Source of the DNA: Methanocalculus alkaliphilus
GTDB lineage: Archaea; Halobacteriota; Methanomicrobia; Methanomicrobiales; Methanocorpusculaceae
Reading direction: 5' to 3'
DNA length: 64,000 nt
Assembly: GCF_024170505.1 (NCBI RefSeq)
Contig: NZ_JALJYG010000004.1
Coordinates: 62,001-126,000, forward strand
The notes below the pieces were generated by a model, which saw only the letters and a program-made list of their open reading frames with translations, was not told the DNA's origin and made no database searches. A program made the position numbers and the translations under genes. Shown one piece after another: positions 1 through 7,881 of this stretch (position 1 is its first letter; every line of letters starts with the position of its first letter).

Positions 1-892
1 TGTTCCGTCTCCAAAGTCCCAATCCCATGCATCAGGTGTGCCTGTGGAGGTATCGGTAAACTGGATGATTAATGGGATCTCTCCTTCGGTAGCGTTTGCA
101 ACAAAGTTAGCTACCGGGAGTGGATCAACCGGGTTTATAACGATGATGAAATTCTCTTTTGTTTTAATACTACTCCCATTCGGGTTTGATGCCGTCAGGG
201 TGACGGTGAAGGAACCGGGACTACTGAATGTATGCATCGGGTTTTGTAGGGCAGATATATTCCCGTCACCGAAGCTCCAGCTCCACGCCGTTGGCAGCCC
301 GGTGGATTGGTCGATGAACTGTACAGTAAGTGGGGGATATCCTGATGTGGTGTTGGCTGTGAAGTTTGCTACCGGCACCTCAGAGGGATCCGGAATCCAT
401 CCTCCTCCGGCGATTGTCTTTCCAAACACCAGAACATCAGCATCGGTATCAACGATTATAAGATCTATTGACCGCCCCCCGAATCCAAGGGAGGTCATGG
501 CAGATGTCCGATTGGTTGTGATGACCGGGCCTGTTGATGTGGTATAGATATACAATGTCTGGCCGGCACCCCAGACAATCGGACCATCAGGCTCTGCACG
601 TATCTGCTCTCCACCCGCATGAGTGATCCTGACATCGATCTTCGGGCTCCGTTCAGCACCAGATCCATTCAGGGCTACGGTATCCCCGTTCTTATGATGG
701 AGTGTTATATAATCAGAACCATTCATTGACTCAACATTTGACTCAACTGCAATATAGGCAGTTTTCGTTAAACCCCCGGGGATTCCGTACACGAGGGCAA
801 ATACAATAGCACCGAGGGCGAGCACCATGAGTATAATCAGGATGGTACTGACAACCGCTGTCACTGCTTCTTCATTCAATCCTGACGCCATC
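1..892 (-). CDS. PKD-repeat surface protein with type IV pilin-like N-terminus (partial)
   Basis: The frame is open to the window edge, so the C-terminus is missing; about 297 codons are visible. The start is an ATG with GGAGAG four bases upstream. A short head (MASGLNEEAVTAV) runs into a Leu/Ile/Val-rich helix at residues ~12-36, the pattern of archaeal class III (type IV pilin-like) signal sequences. After ~130 residues of unassigned beta-rich sequence come PKD domains at ~170-250 and from ~257 to the edge, each with the WxFGDG/WDFGDG signature. It is probably exported and assembled on or anchored to the cell surface. It is the first of four neighbouring minus-strand genes with the same N-terminal architecture. 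The ligand or role is unknown. Confidence 0.8.
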
Positions 893-1062
893 TTTCTCTC
901 CAGGTTGATTATTGCATTGATAGAGTGATATATGGTAATAATGTTACAGTGAGTTTATTAATATTTTCATCCAACATTTGAAGTATGATATATGTTTGAA
1001 ATGAACATTGTTAAGAAATAAGGTTTCTTTTTATAATATTGGTGATCTTCATAGTCTTCTCC

Positions 1063-3369
1063 TCAGAATGGGTAATCATTTGGGTCTCCGATGTATTGGT
1101 TGAGGTTTTTAAAGGTGACACGTGTCCCCTCATTTCCAAAGAAGAACCCATCACGGGCGATGACAACACCTTCAAGAAACTCCCCTCCGAAGATAACTTT
1201 GCCTTTTGGTGCAAAGAAAACGCCGGTAATCCCCTCGGCCCCTAATCCTGTAATTATGATGTCACCTGAATGTGCAATGATAATGACATTTTCATATGGA
1301 GGAGGATTTGGCCACCAACTAAAGGTTCCGGTATAGCTTGGAGCATATATCTTTAATCCATCCCTCAGCTCTCCCCCAGAGACATACCCGCGTGCTGCAT
1401 ACCACTCAGCGGCTTTTGTCGGAGAGATCTCCTGACCCGGCATATCGAATCCGGGGACCGTTGGCTGGTGGATGCATTTGGCAAGAATATTAACATCATA
1501 ATTTGCTGGATGCGTAATCGCTCGGGTATAGTATATCCGGGCATCATCTGCAAGCCATGGTGTCCATCCCAATTCGAGATCCCCATCGACATAGACGTTC
1601 CCATGGATACGGGCATCTTTCAATCTGAAGTCTCCGGCAACAAAGACATCACCGTAGATGTTTCGTGTTCCTGTCCACAAGTCAAGATTTCCATTTACAT
1701 ATATATTCCCAGGGTGGCTCTGGGATCCAAGGCCTGCAGATCCATCGCTTAGCGCTACATCGCCATTGATGTAGATGGTGGTGACATCAATTGAAGCTCC
1801 CAGATTTGTATCTCCCGTATCCAGCCCACCGGTTATCACCACAGTCGATCCCGGCCCGGTGACGTCGTCTCCTGCAAAACTGAGCACGTTCCCGTACACA
1901 AAGACATTCTCATTAATAATGAAATCAACAAATGACTCTTGACCAGCGACGACAATATAGCCGACTTTCGTTGCGGTCTCCTGGACCCCACTCTTCGTCA
2001 CCGTCAGGCTCACTGTATACGTCCCTGGTGCCAGATAGGTATGGGTTGGATTCCGGGCTGTGGATGTGCCTCCATCCCCAAAGTCCCATGCCCATGTGGT
2101 CGGAGCATGCGTCGTCAGATCGGTAAACTGAACAGTCAGCGGTGCAGTTCCTGTCGTGACATTGGAGGTAAAGTTAACCACAGGAGGGCATCCGGCATTG
2201 TACCGGTCGAGGATCTCCTCTGGTGTGAGTGCCCGTTCATGTGTCTGAAGGCAGAGGATGTTGCCGTCGAACTTCCTCCTGTCAGTCTGTGTTGTGAACC
2301 AGGTGATCCCGTCCGGGCCTCCGACCTGGTACAGATTCGGTGATGGGATAAGTCCTGCGGTGCTGATCGCACCAAACTGTTGTCCGATATCCGGGACGCC
2401 ATTGACATAGAGCACAATCTCCCCAAGGGTCTGATTGTAGACACCGGCAACATAATACCAGGTATCACGCTCCGGTGTGGTGGCTGATCGAACAATACTC
2501 TGGCTGCCCGGAGCAGCCTCCCCGGTTCTCATGACAAGCTCGAACTTTGTATTATTCTCGATATGCTGCAGGTGATACCGCCTGTTGGTATCATTTGTTC
2601 CATCAACGACAATGGTGGCAAAATTGTGCGTCCGGTCCGGAGGTGCTGGATCCCGGTTCCACCTCACCCATGCCTCCACAGTGAATCCGTCGGCCTCCAC
2701 CTGAACGAAGTTTGCAACAAGGGCTACATCTTCTGCCGGCATCGTGAAGGTGAATGCTGAGGTATTGGCTATCTCCACGCCATTTCGTGTCCAGTTAATG
2801 AACTGGTAGCCTGCGCTGGGCTGTGCAGATACGAGAACTTCTTCTCCGGCCTCATACTGGTCTGCACCATTGACGGTTCCACCCTCATCCGGTTCAGAAA
2901 CCAGCATCAGATTATATTTCTCCGTTGGATCCGGCCACGGACCCGGCGGTACCCCGATATCCCCAATTGTGAAGAGAAGTGCCGGGAGATCCGGTGCGGT
3001 ATGGACGATCTGCACACTGATATCATTCCGGTGGGGCATTATTGTAGGAGGAAGGACAAGCCAGTCTCCGGCACCATATTCCGTCCATCTCTTACCTTCA
3101 GGAGTAGTAAAATTCGGAGTATGATCCACGCCATCCACAAAAAGCCTGGTCTTCTCCCGGAAGAGCGTATCTCCTCCACGATGGATCAGAACCAGCTCTT
3201 TTGAGTCATTATGAATATCCACCCGGAGTGCCGGCACCGCCCCTGGAGGTCCCTGGGAGAGGAGACTCACCGCGACGATCCCGATGACAAGGATGATGAG
3301 GGATGTGAGGATCAGTGTTCCGACCAGTTCTGAGGCGGCGGTTGTGTGAATATTCTTTCGGCTGACCAT
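1063..3369 (-). CDS. Large surface protein: pilin-like N-terminus, repeat, LamG and PKD domains
   Basis: 768 residues. Residues ~10-40 are a hydrophobic pilin-like segment (ASELVGTLILTSLIILVIG). Then follow an unassigned region, an InlB/Listeria-type beta repeat at ~150-222 (EPDEGGTVNG, GYQFINW), a LamG/concanavalin-A-like lectin fold at ~225-390 (FTVEAWVRW, WYYVAGVY, GEIVLYVNG), one PKD domain at ~395-475 (WAWDFGDGG), and a ~290-residue Gly/Val/Asp-rich C-terminus with many short GNVYVDGDL-like strands, which looks like a beta-solenoid. The domain mix suggests a carbohydrate- or surface-binding adhesin. It lies 24 bp downstream of the next pilin-like gene in the same direction, so co-transcription is likely. 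The specific function is inferred only from domains. Confidence 0.8.
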   Translation of the reverse strand: MVSRKNIHTTAASELVGTLILTSLIILVIGIVAVSLLSQGPPGAVPALRVDIHNDSKELVLIHRGGDTLFREKTRLFVDGVDHTPNFTTPEGKRWTEYGAGDWLVLPPTIMPHRNDISVQIVHTAPDLPALLFTIGDIGVPPGPWPDPTEKYNLMLVSEPDEGGTVNGADQYEAGEEVLVSAQPSAGYQFINWTRNGVEIANTSAFTFTMPAEDVALVANFVQVEADGFTVEAWVRWNRDPAPPDRTHNFATIVVDGTNDTNRRYHLQHIENNTKFELVMRTGEAAPGSQSIVRSATTPERDTWYYVAGVYNQTLGEIVLYVNGVPDIGQQFGAISTAGLIPSPNLYQVGGPDGITWFTTQTDRRKFDGNILCLQTHERALTPEEILDRYNAGCPPVVNFTSNVTTGTAPLTVQFTDLTTHAPTTWAWDFGDGGTSTARNPTHTYLAPGTYTVSLTVTKSGVQETATKVGYIVVAGQESFVDFIINENVFVYGNVLSFAGDDVTGPGSTVVITGGLDTGDTNLGASIDVTTIYINGDVALSDGSAGLGSQSHPGNIYVNGNLDLWTGTRNIYGDVFVAGDFRLKDARIHGNVYVDGDLELGWTPWLADDARIYYTRAITHPANYDVNILAKCIHQPTVPGFDMPGQEISPTKAAEWYAARGYVSGGELRDGLKIYAPSYTGTFSWWPNPPPYENVIIIAHSGDIIITGLGAEGITGVFFAPKGKVIFGGEFLEGVVIARDGFFFGNEGTRVTFKNLNQYIGDPNDYPF

Positions 3370-3393
3370 AATTTTATCCCTTCTTTAATCAAG

Positions 3394-4503
3394 CTACGGT
3401 CTTGACCAGTAGAGTACGTCATTTCGTTCTATCTTGGATACATTTCCGATGAATTGCAAGTAACCATCAGCATTTTTCCTTGGGAAATTAAATATCAGAA
3501 GCGATGGTTTTGCGGGTTCAATATTATAGAATTTCCATCTATTGGTGTCTGGGCCCTCCACTTCCGGGTTTGTCTGGTTTCTAATAAATAACCGTGTAAA
3601 TGTATTTTGGGGTGTTCCACCCACCTGGAATGTGAGGGTCGAATCATACCCATCAAAGGATAAAATCCAGCTATCAATGAGATTTGTATTTGTGAATGAT
3701 TCCTCATCTGGTTGACCTGGATTAATGTAAATATTTGTGTTATCCCCGGCAAATGCCCAACCTTTCCCTCCTACGGAGAAGATATTCGCGCTGGCCTGAT
3801 TGCCATCTACATACTGAATAGCCAGTCTGTCATTTACATTGAGATCTGTTATGACTGGAGGGTTATTTCCCTGACCTGGTGTGACAATATACGAACCTGT
3901 GCTATTAATTGTCATATTTACCCAGCCTGAAATTGAGGCTGAATTCCCGATCCTGTATCGTGTAAGGTATATCGCGTCGTTATTCAGCTCTTCAGAAAAT
4001 TTACTGATATATGTGCGGTTAAGATATTCCTCCAGCTCTTCTGGAGTGCACTCGCCTGGTGTCGGTGTTGGTCCTGGGGTCAGCGTTGGTCCGGGAGTTA
4101 CAGGTGCACCCCCTCCTGTCACCTGCCCGATACCTGTCTCTCGGATAAGATTCTGTTGCCCCCCGCTTAGGGAGACGATCTGGATACGCTGTGGCTCTTC
4201 GTCAACATTGTCGATTGGATACCTCTCTCCAACCTTCCATTCTGCCGTTGGAAAAACTTGTCTCTCATTGTCGATCAGGATATAATACTCCCCTGGCAGC
4301 ATCAGATCCCCCCCATCGTGGAGGAGGTACAGTGTCCTATTATCTTTATCATATCCTGCAATCACATTCAGACTCTGTGTCTGCACAGGCGGTGGCTGAG
4401 AGAGGAACCCGACACCAATAATAGCCACAGCAAGGACGACCAGGGATATTAATAGAATTGAACCAATGACTTCCGATATAGCCTCATATTGCCTCTGCCT
4501 CAT
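3394..4503 (-). CDS. Type IV pilin-like N-terminal domain protein
   Basis: 369 residues. It opens MRQRQYEAISEVIGSILLIS followed by a long hydrophobic stretch to ~35, the typical archaeal pilin/flagellin-like N-terminus, in which cleavage would fall before the hydrophobic helix. A Thr/Pro-rich linker (TPGPTLTPGPTPTPGE) at ~140-155 separates an N-terminal beta-rich domain from a C-terminal domain (~155-369) that I do not recognise. The downstream neighbour in transcription begins 24 bp away and the upstream gene ends directly at its start, so the three likely form one operon. It is probably a secreted minor pilin or surface protein. Confidence 0.75.
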   Translation of the reverse strand: MRQRQYEAISEVIGSILLISLVVLAVAIIGVGFLSQPPPVQTQSLNVIAGYDKDNRTLYLLHDGGDLMLPGEYYILIDNERQVFPTAEWKVGERYPIDNVDEEPQRIQIVSLSGGQQNLIRETGIGQVTGGGAPVTPGPTLTPGPTPTPGECTPEELEEYLNRTYISKFSEELNNDAIYLTRYRIGNSASISGWVNMTINSTGSYIVTPGQGNNPPVITDLNVNDRLAIQYVDGNQASANIFSVGGKGWAFAGDNTNIYINPGQPDEESFTNTNLIDSWILSFDGYDSTLTFQVGGTPQNTFTRLFIRNQTNPEVEGPDTNRWKFYNIEPAKPSLLIFNFPRKNADGYLQFIGNVSKIERNDVLYWSRP

Positions 4504-5442
4504 TTACTCCACCCCTGATGCAATTGACTGGACTGAAACGACCAACTCAACAATGTGATAGCTGACATCATTCTTGTTATCCGGACGAGTGATTGTAATA
4601 ACCTTATCATTGGGTGGCAGATCTATACTCACATTGCTGGTTGTTAAATCAGCAAGCTCCCGCCGCTCCTTCAGTATGTTTGCCCACCCTTTTGCCGCAT
4701 TTGCATCCCTTAGTTCAAAAATAATTGGCATCGTACCTTCAGTTAGTATTTTGTCGGCTCTATTCAACTCCGTATCCACCCTGACCGGTCCCTGTCCGGA
4801 CATCCCCGAAGCCCTCCTTGAGGTAATCTGGACGATCACAATTTCAGTATGATCCTGAGAAAAATGTATCAATGGAGCTACCCGTGCAACCGTTCCCGCG
4901 GGCTGTCTGAGGAAAACCCCTCCCATCTGATAGTAATATGACTGTGGTATCCAGTAGTTATTCGTTGTCTCAAATTCCAGAATTGACAATGGATAACGCT
5001 CGCCACCAATGACGATGAACTCACTCTTGTTTGTCACCGCAATTCCCCCCGTCGATCCTATCGGGTTCATCACCGGCATAAACAACCCCCCTGCCTGTGT
5101 CGCCCCCCCCTGCGACCCGAGCACCAGGGAATTTGAAAAGGTCATCCCGGTCAGCGACTTATCATCCCCATGATTGATCCAGAGCGAATCCGCCGTCACC
5201 TTATACTGCGTAAACCAGTCCCGGACATAATTCATATGCTCGATCTCCTGCTGCCGCCCCTCAGCCGGAACGACATATGTCATCCAGATTGAGAGAAATA
5301 TCGCTATCAGCGCGAGGATCAGGATAAACCCGATAACCTCTGAGAGAGCATCATCTGCGTCTCGTCTTTTGGACCGGTTTGGTCGCTTCGGCATACTGGT
5401 AGATGGTATCATTACCATTAATAATCTACGTATCCGGGACAT
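4504..5442 (-). CDS. Type IV pilin-like N-terminal domain protein
   Basis: The frame is open back to 5505, but that ATG would overlap the divergent radical SAM gene. I prefer the ATG at 5442, which has AGAGG nine bases upstream; the ATG at 5394 is another candidate. The protein has a basic head (KRPNRSKRRDAD) and then a pilin-like helix, DALSEVIGFILILALIAIFL, followed by ~250 residues of beta-rich sequence with no domain I can name. The stop directly abuts the next gene's start. Its position at the head of the cluster suggests a core or minor pilin shared by the larger adhesin-like proteins downstream, but that is inference. Confidence 0.7.
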   Translation of the reverse strand: MSRIRRLLMVMIPSTSMPKRPNRSKRRDADDALSEVIGFILILALIAIFLSIWMTYVVPAEGRQQEIEHMNYVRDWFTQYKVTADSLWINHGDDKSLTGMTFSNSLVLGSQGGATQAGGLFMPVMNPIGSTGGIAVTNKSEFIVIGGERYPLSILEFETTNNYWIPQSYYYQMGGVFLRQPAGTVARVAPLIHFSQDHTEIVIVQITSRRASGMSGQGPVRVDTELNRADKILTEGTMPIIFELRDANAAKGWANILKERRELADLTTSNVSIDLPPNDKVITITRPDNKNDVSYHIVELVVSVQSIASGVE

Positions 5443-5503
5443 CACCCATTGCCTCTCAGGGTACTGTTTTACTCCCTGCCGCACAATATAGAGAGAGACC
5501 TTC

Positions 5504-6541
5504 ATGACGCTATCTCCGACAGACCACTATCCAGAGCATCCATCCGAACCCCTCATCCCCGATCTCCCAAGTGAGGGCTGCATACTCTGCTTTCAGGGTG
5601 CCAAGCTCGTCCTCTTCGTCACCGGCCTCTGTGACCGGACCTGCTGGTACTGTCCCCTCTCTGTCGAACGAAAGGACCTCGATGTCATCTTTGCAAATGA
5701 TCGTGAGGTCTCCTCGGAAGCCGGAATTATTGCCGAAGCAGAGGCGATGGATGCCCTCGGCACCGGCATCACCGGAGGCGAACCGCTCCTTGTCCGGGAT
5801 CGTGTCGTCTCGTACTGCCGGCTCCTGAAAGGACACTTCGGATCCGATCACCAGATCCATCTCTATACCGGCCGGGCACCAACAGAAGAGGATCTCTCTG
5901 CCCTCTCCGGTATTGTCGATGAGATCCGGATGCACCCCCCGTATGAGGTCTGGGATCATATCATGGAGACCGACTACCCACAATCCGCACGCCTCGCAAA
6001 AGAGATGGGATTTGCCATCGGGATTGAGGTTCCATCCCTTCAGGGGATCGCCAGTCTCAAACCGATGCTCCCGCTCCTCGACTTCTTCAATATCAATGAA
6101 CTCGAGTGGGGTGAGACCTGTGCCAATGAGATGCGGAGACGGGGGATGGAGCCGACTGATGACCTGCATAACGCAATCGAGGGTGCTGCCGGGTGGGCAG
6201 AAGAGATCACCGGCGATCCAAAGGTTCATTTCTGTTCATCAGGGTTCAAGGACTCCGTCCAGCTGAGGGAACGCCTCATCCGGATCGCAACCATGACCGC
6301 CCGCCCCTTCGATGATATCACCGATGATGGCACCATCACCTATGGGATCATCAGATCCGATGGCGACCTGAGAGACATCATCGCCGAGTTCGATGAAGAG
6401 AGCTATGAGATGCAGCAGGATGGCAGCTGTGAGTGTGCATGGTGGCTCCTCGATGAACTTACAGAGGTCTCAGGACTTGAACTCTCAATAATCGAACGGT
6501 ATCCAAACAGAGGAATGATCGTTGAGGTGAACCCGCTGTGA
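5504..6541 (+). CDS. Radical SAM protein, COG2108-like
   Basis: 345 residues. The radical SAM cluster motif CxxxCxxC is at C43, C47, C50 (CDRTCWYC), preceded by a CxxC pair at C26/C29. A GITGGEPLL motif follows at ~86, typical of the SAM-binding GGE loop. The family resembles archaeal proteins related to pyruvate formate-lyase activating enzymes, with no settled reaction. The stop codon overlaps the GTG start of uppS (GTGA), so the two are translationally coupled. The start lies only 62 bp from the preferred start of the divergent pilin gene. Coupling to a polyprenyl synthase hints at a role in lipid or glycan-carrier modification, which is untested. Confidence 0.8.
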   Translation: MTLSPTDHYPEHPSEPLIPDLPSEGCILCFQGAKLVLFVTGLCDRTCWYCPLSVERKDLDVIFANDREVSSEAGIIAEAEAMDALGTGITGGEPLLVRDRVVSYCRLLKGHFGSDHQIHLYTGRAPTEEDLSALSGIVDEIRMHPPYEVWDHIMETDYPQSARLAKEMGFAIGIEVPSLQGIASLKPMLPLLDFFNINELEWGETCANEMRRRGMEPTDDLHNAIEGAAGWAEEITGDPKVHFCSSGFKDSVQLRERLIRIATMTARPFDDITDDGTITYGIIRSDGDLRDIIAEFDEESYEMQQDGSCECAWWLLDELTEVSGLELSIIERYPNRGMIVEVNPL

Positions 6542-7314
6542 GTTTCAGAACCCTCATCGAACCGGTCTACTATCGGATCCTGAGAAACAGCATCACCCAT
6601 ATCCCCTCCCATATCGCCATCATCCAGGATGGGAACCGGCGGTACGCAAAGGAGCATGGGCTGCATGATGGCTATGGGCATCGGCAGGGTGCCGACACAA
6701 CCGAGACGATGCTTGACTGGGCACGTGAATTTGGGATTAAGCATATCACCCTCTATGCCTTCTCAACCGAGAACTTCAAGAGGAGTGATGGCGAACTCAA
6801 AGAGCTCTTTGCCCTCTTCAAGGATCGATTCATCAAAGTCCTCAGTGACGAACGTGTGCATAACAACAAGATCCGGGTCAGAATGGTTGGTGATCGGTCA
6901 CTCCTGCCAGAGGATCTCCTCAAATGCATAGAGGATGCAGAAGAAGCAACAAAAGAGTACAGCAATCACTTTCTGAATGTTGCCGTTGCTTATGGTGGGA
7001 GAAATGAGATCGTTCATGCTGCCCGTCGGCTGGTCCAAAGGGTGAAGGATGGGGAGCTGACTCCTGGGGAGATCACCCCGGCGATGGTTGAGGCAAACCT
7101 CTATGGCGGCCTCGGCCTCCCCCCGGTCGATCTCATCATCAGGACGGGGAATGATTACCGGACATCAAACTTCCTCCCCTGGCTGGCAAATGGCAATGAA
7201 TCTTCAGTCTACTTCTGTGCCCCCTACTGGCCGCAGTTCCGAAAGATCGATCTCCTCAGGGCAATCAGGGTCTTTGATCAGCGCTGCTCAGGCGCCAAAT
7301 CTCCGTGTACGTGA
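6538..7314 (+). CDS. uppS: Cis-prenyltransferase (polyprenyl diphosphate synthase), catalytic subunit
   Basis: 258 residues, with a GTG start inside the stop of the radical SAM gene. It carries the family hallmarks: HIAIIQDGNRRYA (catalytic D31 with GNRR), TLYAFSTENFKR at ~78, YGGRNEIVHAARR at ~155 and DLIIRTGNDYRTSNFLPW near 200. It should condense isopentenyl diphosphate onto an allylic primer to make the long polyprenyl carrier lipid used for archaeal N-glycosylation. The C-terminus ends QRCSGAKSPCT and lacks the RxG motif found in homodimeric enzymes. A paralogue with the opposite pattern lies convergently next to it, so a heteromeric enzyme is likely (see findings). Confidence 0.92.
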   Translation: MSFRTLIEPVYYRILRNSITHIPSHIAIIQDGNRRYAKEHGLHDGYGHRQGADTTETMLDWAREFGIKHITLYAFSTENFKRSDGELKELFALFKDRFIKVLSDERVHNNKIRVRMVGDRSLLPEDLLKCIEDAEEATKEYSNHFLNVAVAYGGRNEIVHAARRLVQRVKDGELTPGEITPAMVEANLYGGLGLPPVDLIIRTGNDYRTSNFLPWLANGNESSVYFCAPYWPQFRKIDLLRAIRVFDQRCSGAKSPCT

Positions 7315-7881
7315 CTGGTAGTCCCGGAGCGCACGGAGAAAATCTGTCTTTCTGAAGAACTCCCAGTTCATATCAAGGAAGAATAATTCCGAATAGACCG
7401 ACTGCCAGATGAGAAAGTCGGTCAGGTGACTCCCTCCGGTCTTGATAATGAGATCAGGCGCACACCTGAAGGTGAGATGCTCCTCGATCATCTCCTCGGT
7501 AATGTCGCAGGGATCCACCCCCTCTTCTGCTATCCTCCGGATACTCTCGGTCACTTCCCATCTGCCACTCTTCCCGATGACGACCATAACGGAGAGCCCC
7601 TTCCCTGCCTCAAGATATTCTTCTCCCTGATGGAGATGAAGATGGGCAATCCCCGACACCTTCCTGATCTCCTCAATATAAGGCTCGCATACTGCAGGAT
7701 CCTCAGTATCGATATGAAAGGTCACCATCCTGATCCCGGCCACCTCAAGAGACCATGTGACGATATCATAGATACGATCCGGGGCGGATCCGAGATCATC
7801 GATCGTCAGCATGAAGCAGATCTCTGCCGGAACTGTTGTAAGATCCCTCAGAAGCAGGTATTCATATATGGTGTGTATCAT
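7288..7881 (-). CDS. Degenerate cis-prenyltransferase paralogue, probable non-catalytic partner subunit
   Basis: 197 residues from an ATG that overlaps the polX stop as ATGA; the frame extends to 7944 but that would intrude into polX. The C-terminal half clearly matches UppS: APDLIIKTGGSHLTDFLIW and EFFRKTDFLRALRDY align with the catalytic neighbour. At the N-terminus the DGNRR catalytic loop is replaced (ICFMLTIDDLGS), so it should not bind diphosphate normally. It ends TRRFGA, keeping an RxG motif (R194-F-G196) that the neighbour lacks. This is the pattern of NgBR/Nus1-type partner subunits of heteromeric cis-prenyltransferases, known also from Methanosarcina. The 3' ends of the two genes overlap by 27 bp. 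Confidence 0.78.
   Translation of the reverse strand: MIHTIYEYLLLRDLTTVPAEICFMLTIDDLGSAPDRIYDIVTWSLEVAGIRMVTFHIDTEDPAVCEPYIEEIRKVSGIAHLHLHQGEEYLEAGKGLSVMVVIGKSGRWEVTESIRRIAEEGVDPCDITEEMIEEHLTFRCAPDLIIKTGGSHLTDFLIWQSVYSELFFLDMNWEFFRKTDFLRALRDYQSRTRRFGA

Noticed and set aside
5510-6229. 239-codon minus-strand frame opposite the radical SAM gene
   Set aside because: The plus strand carries a complete radical SAM protein with conserved motifs; the antisense frame matches nothing.
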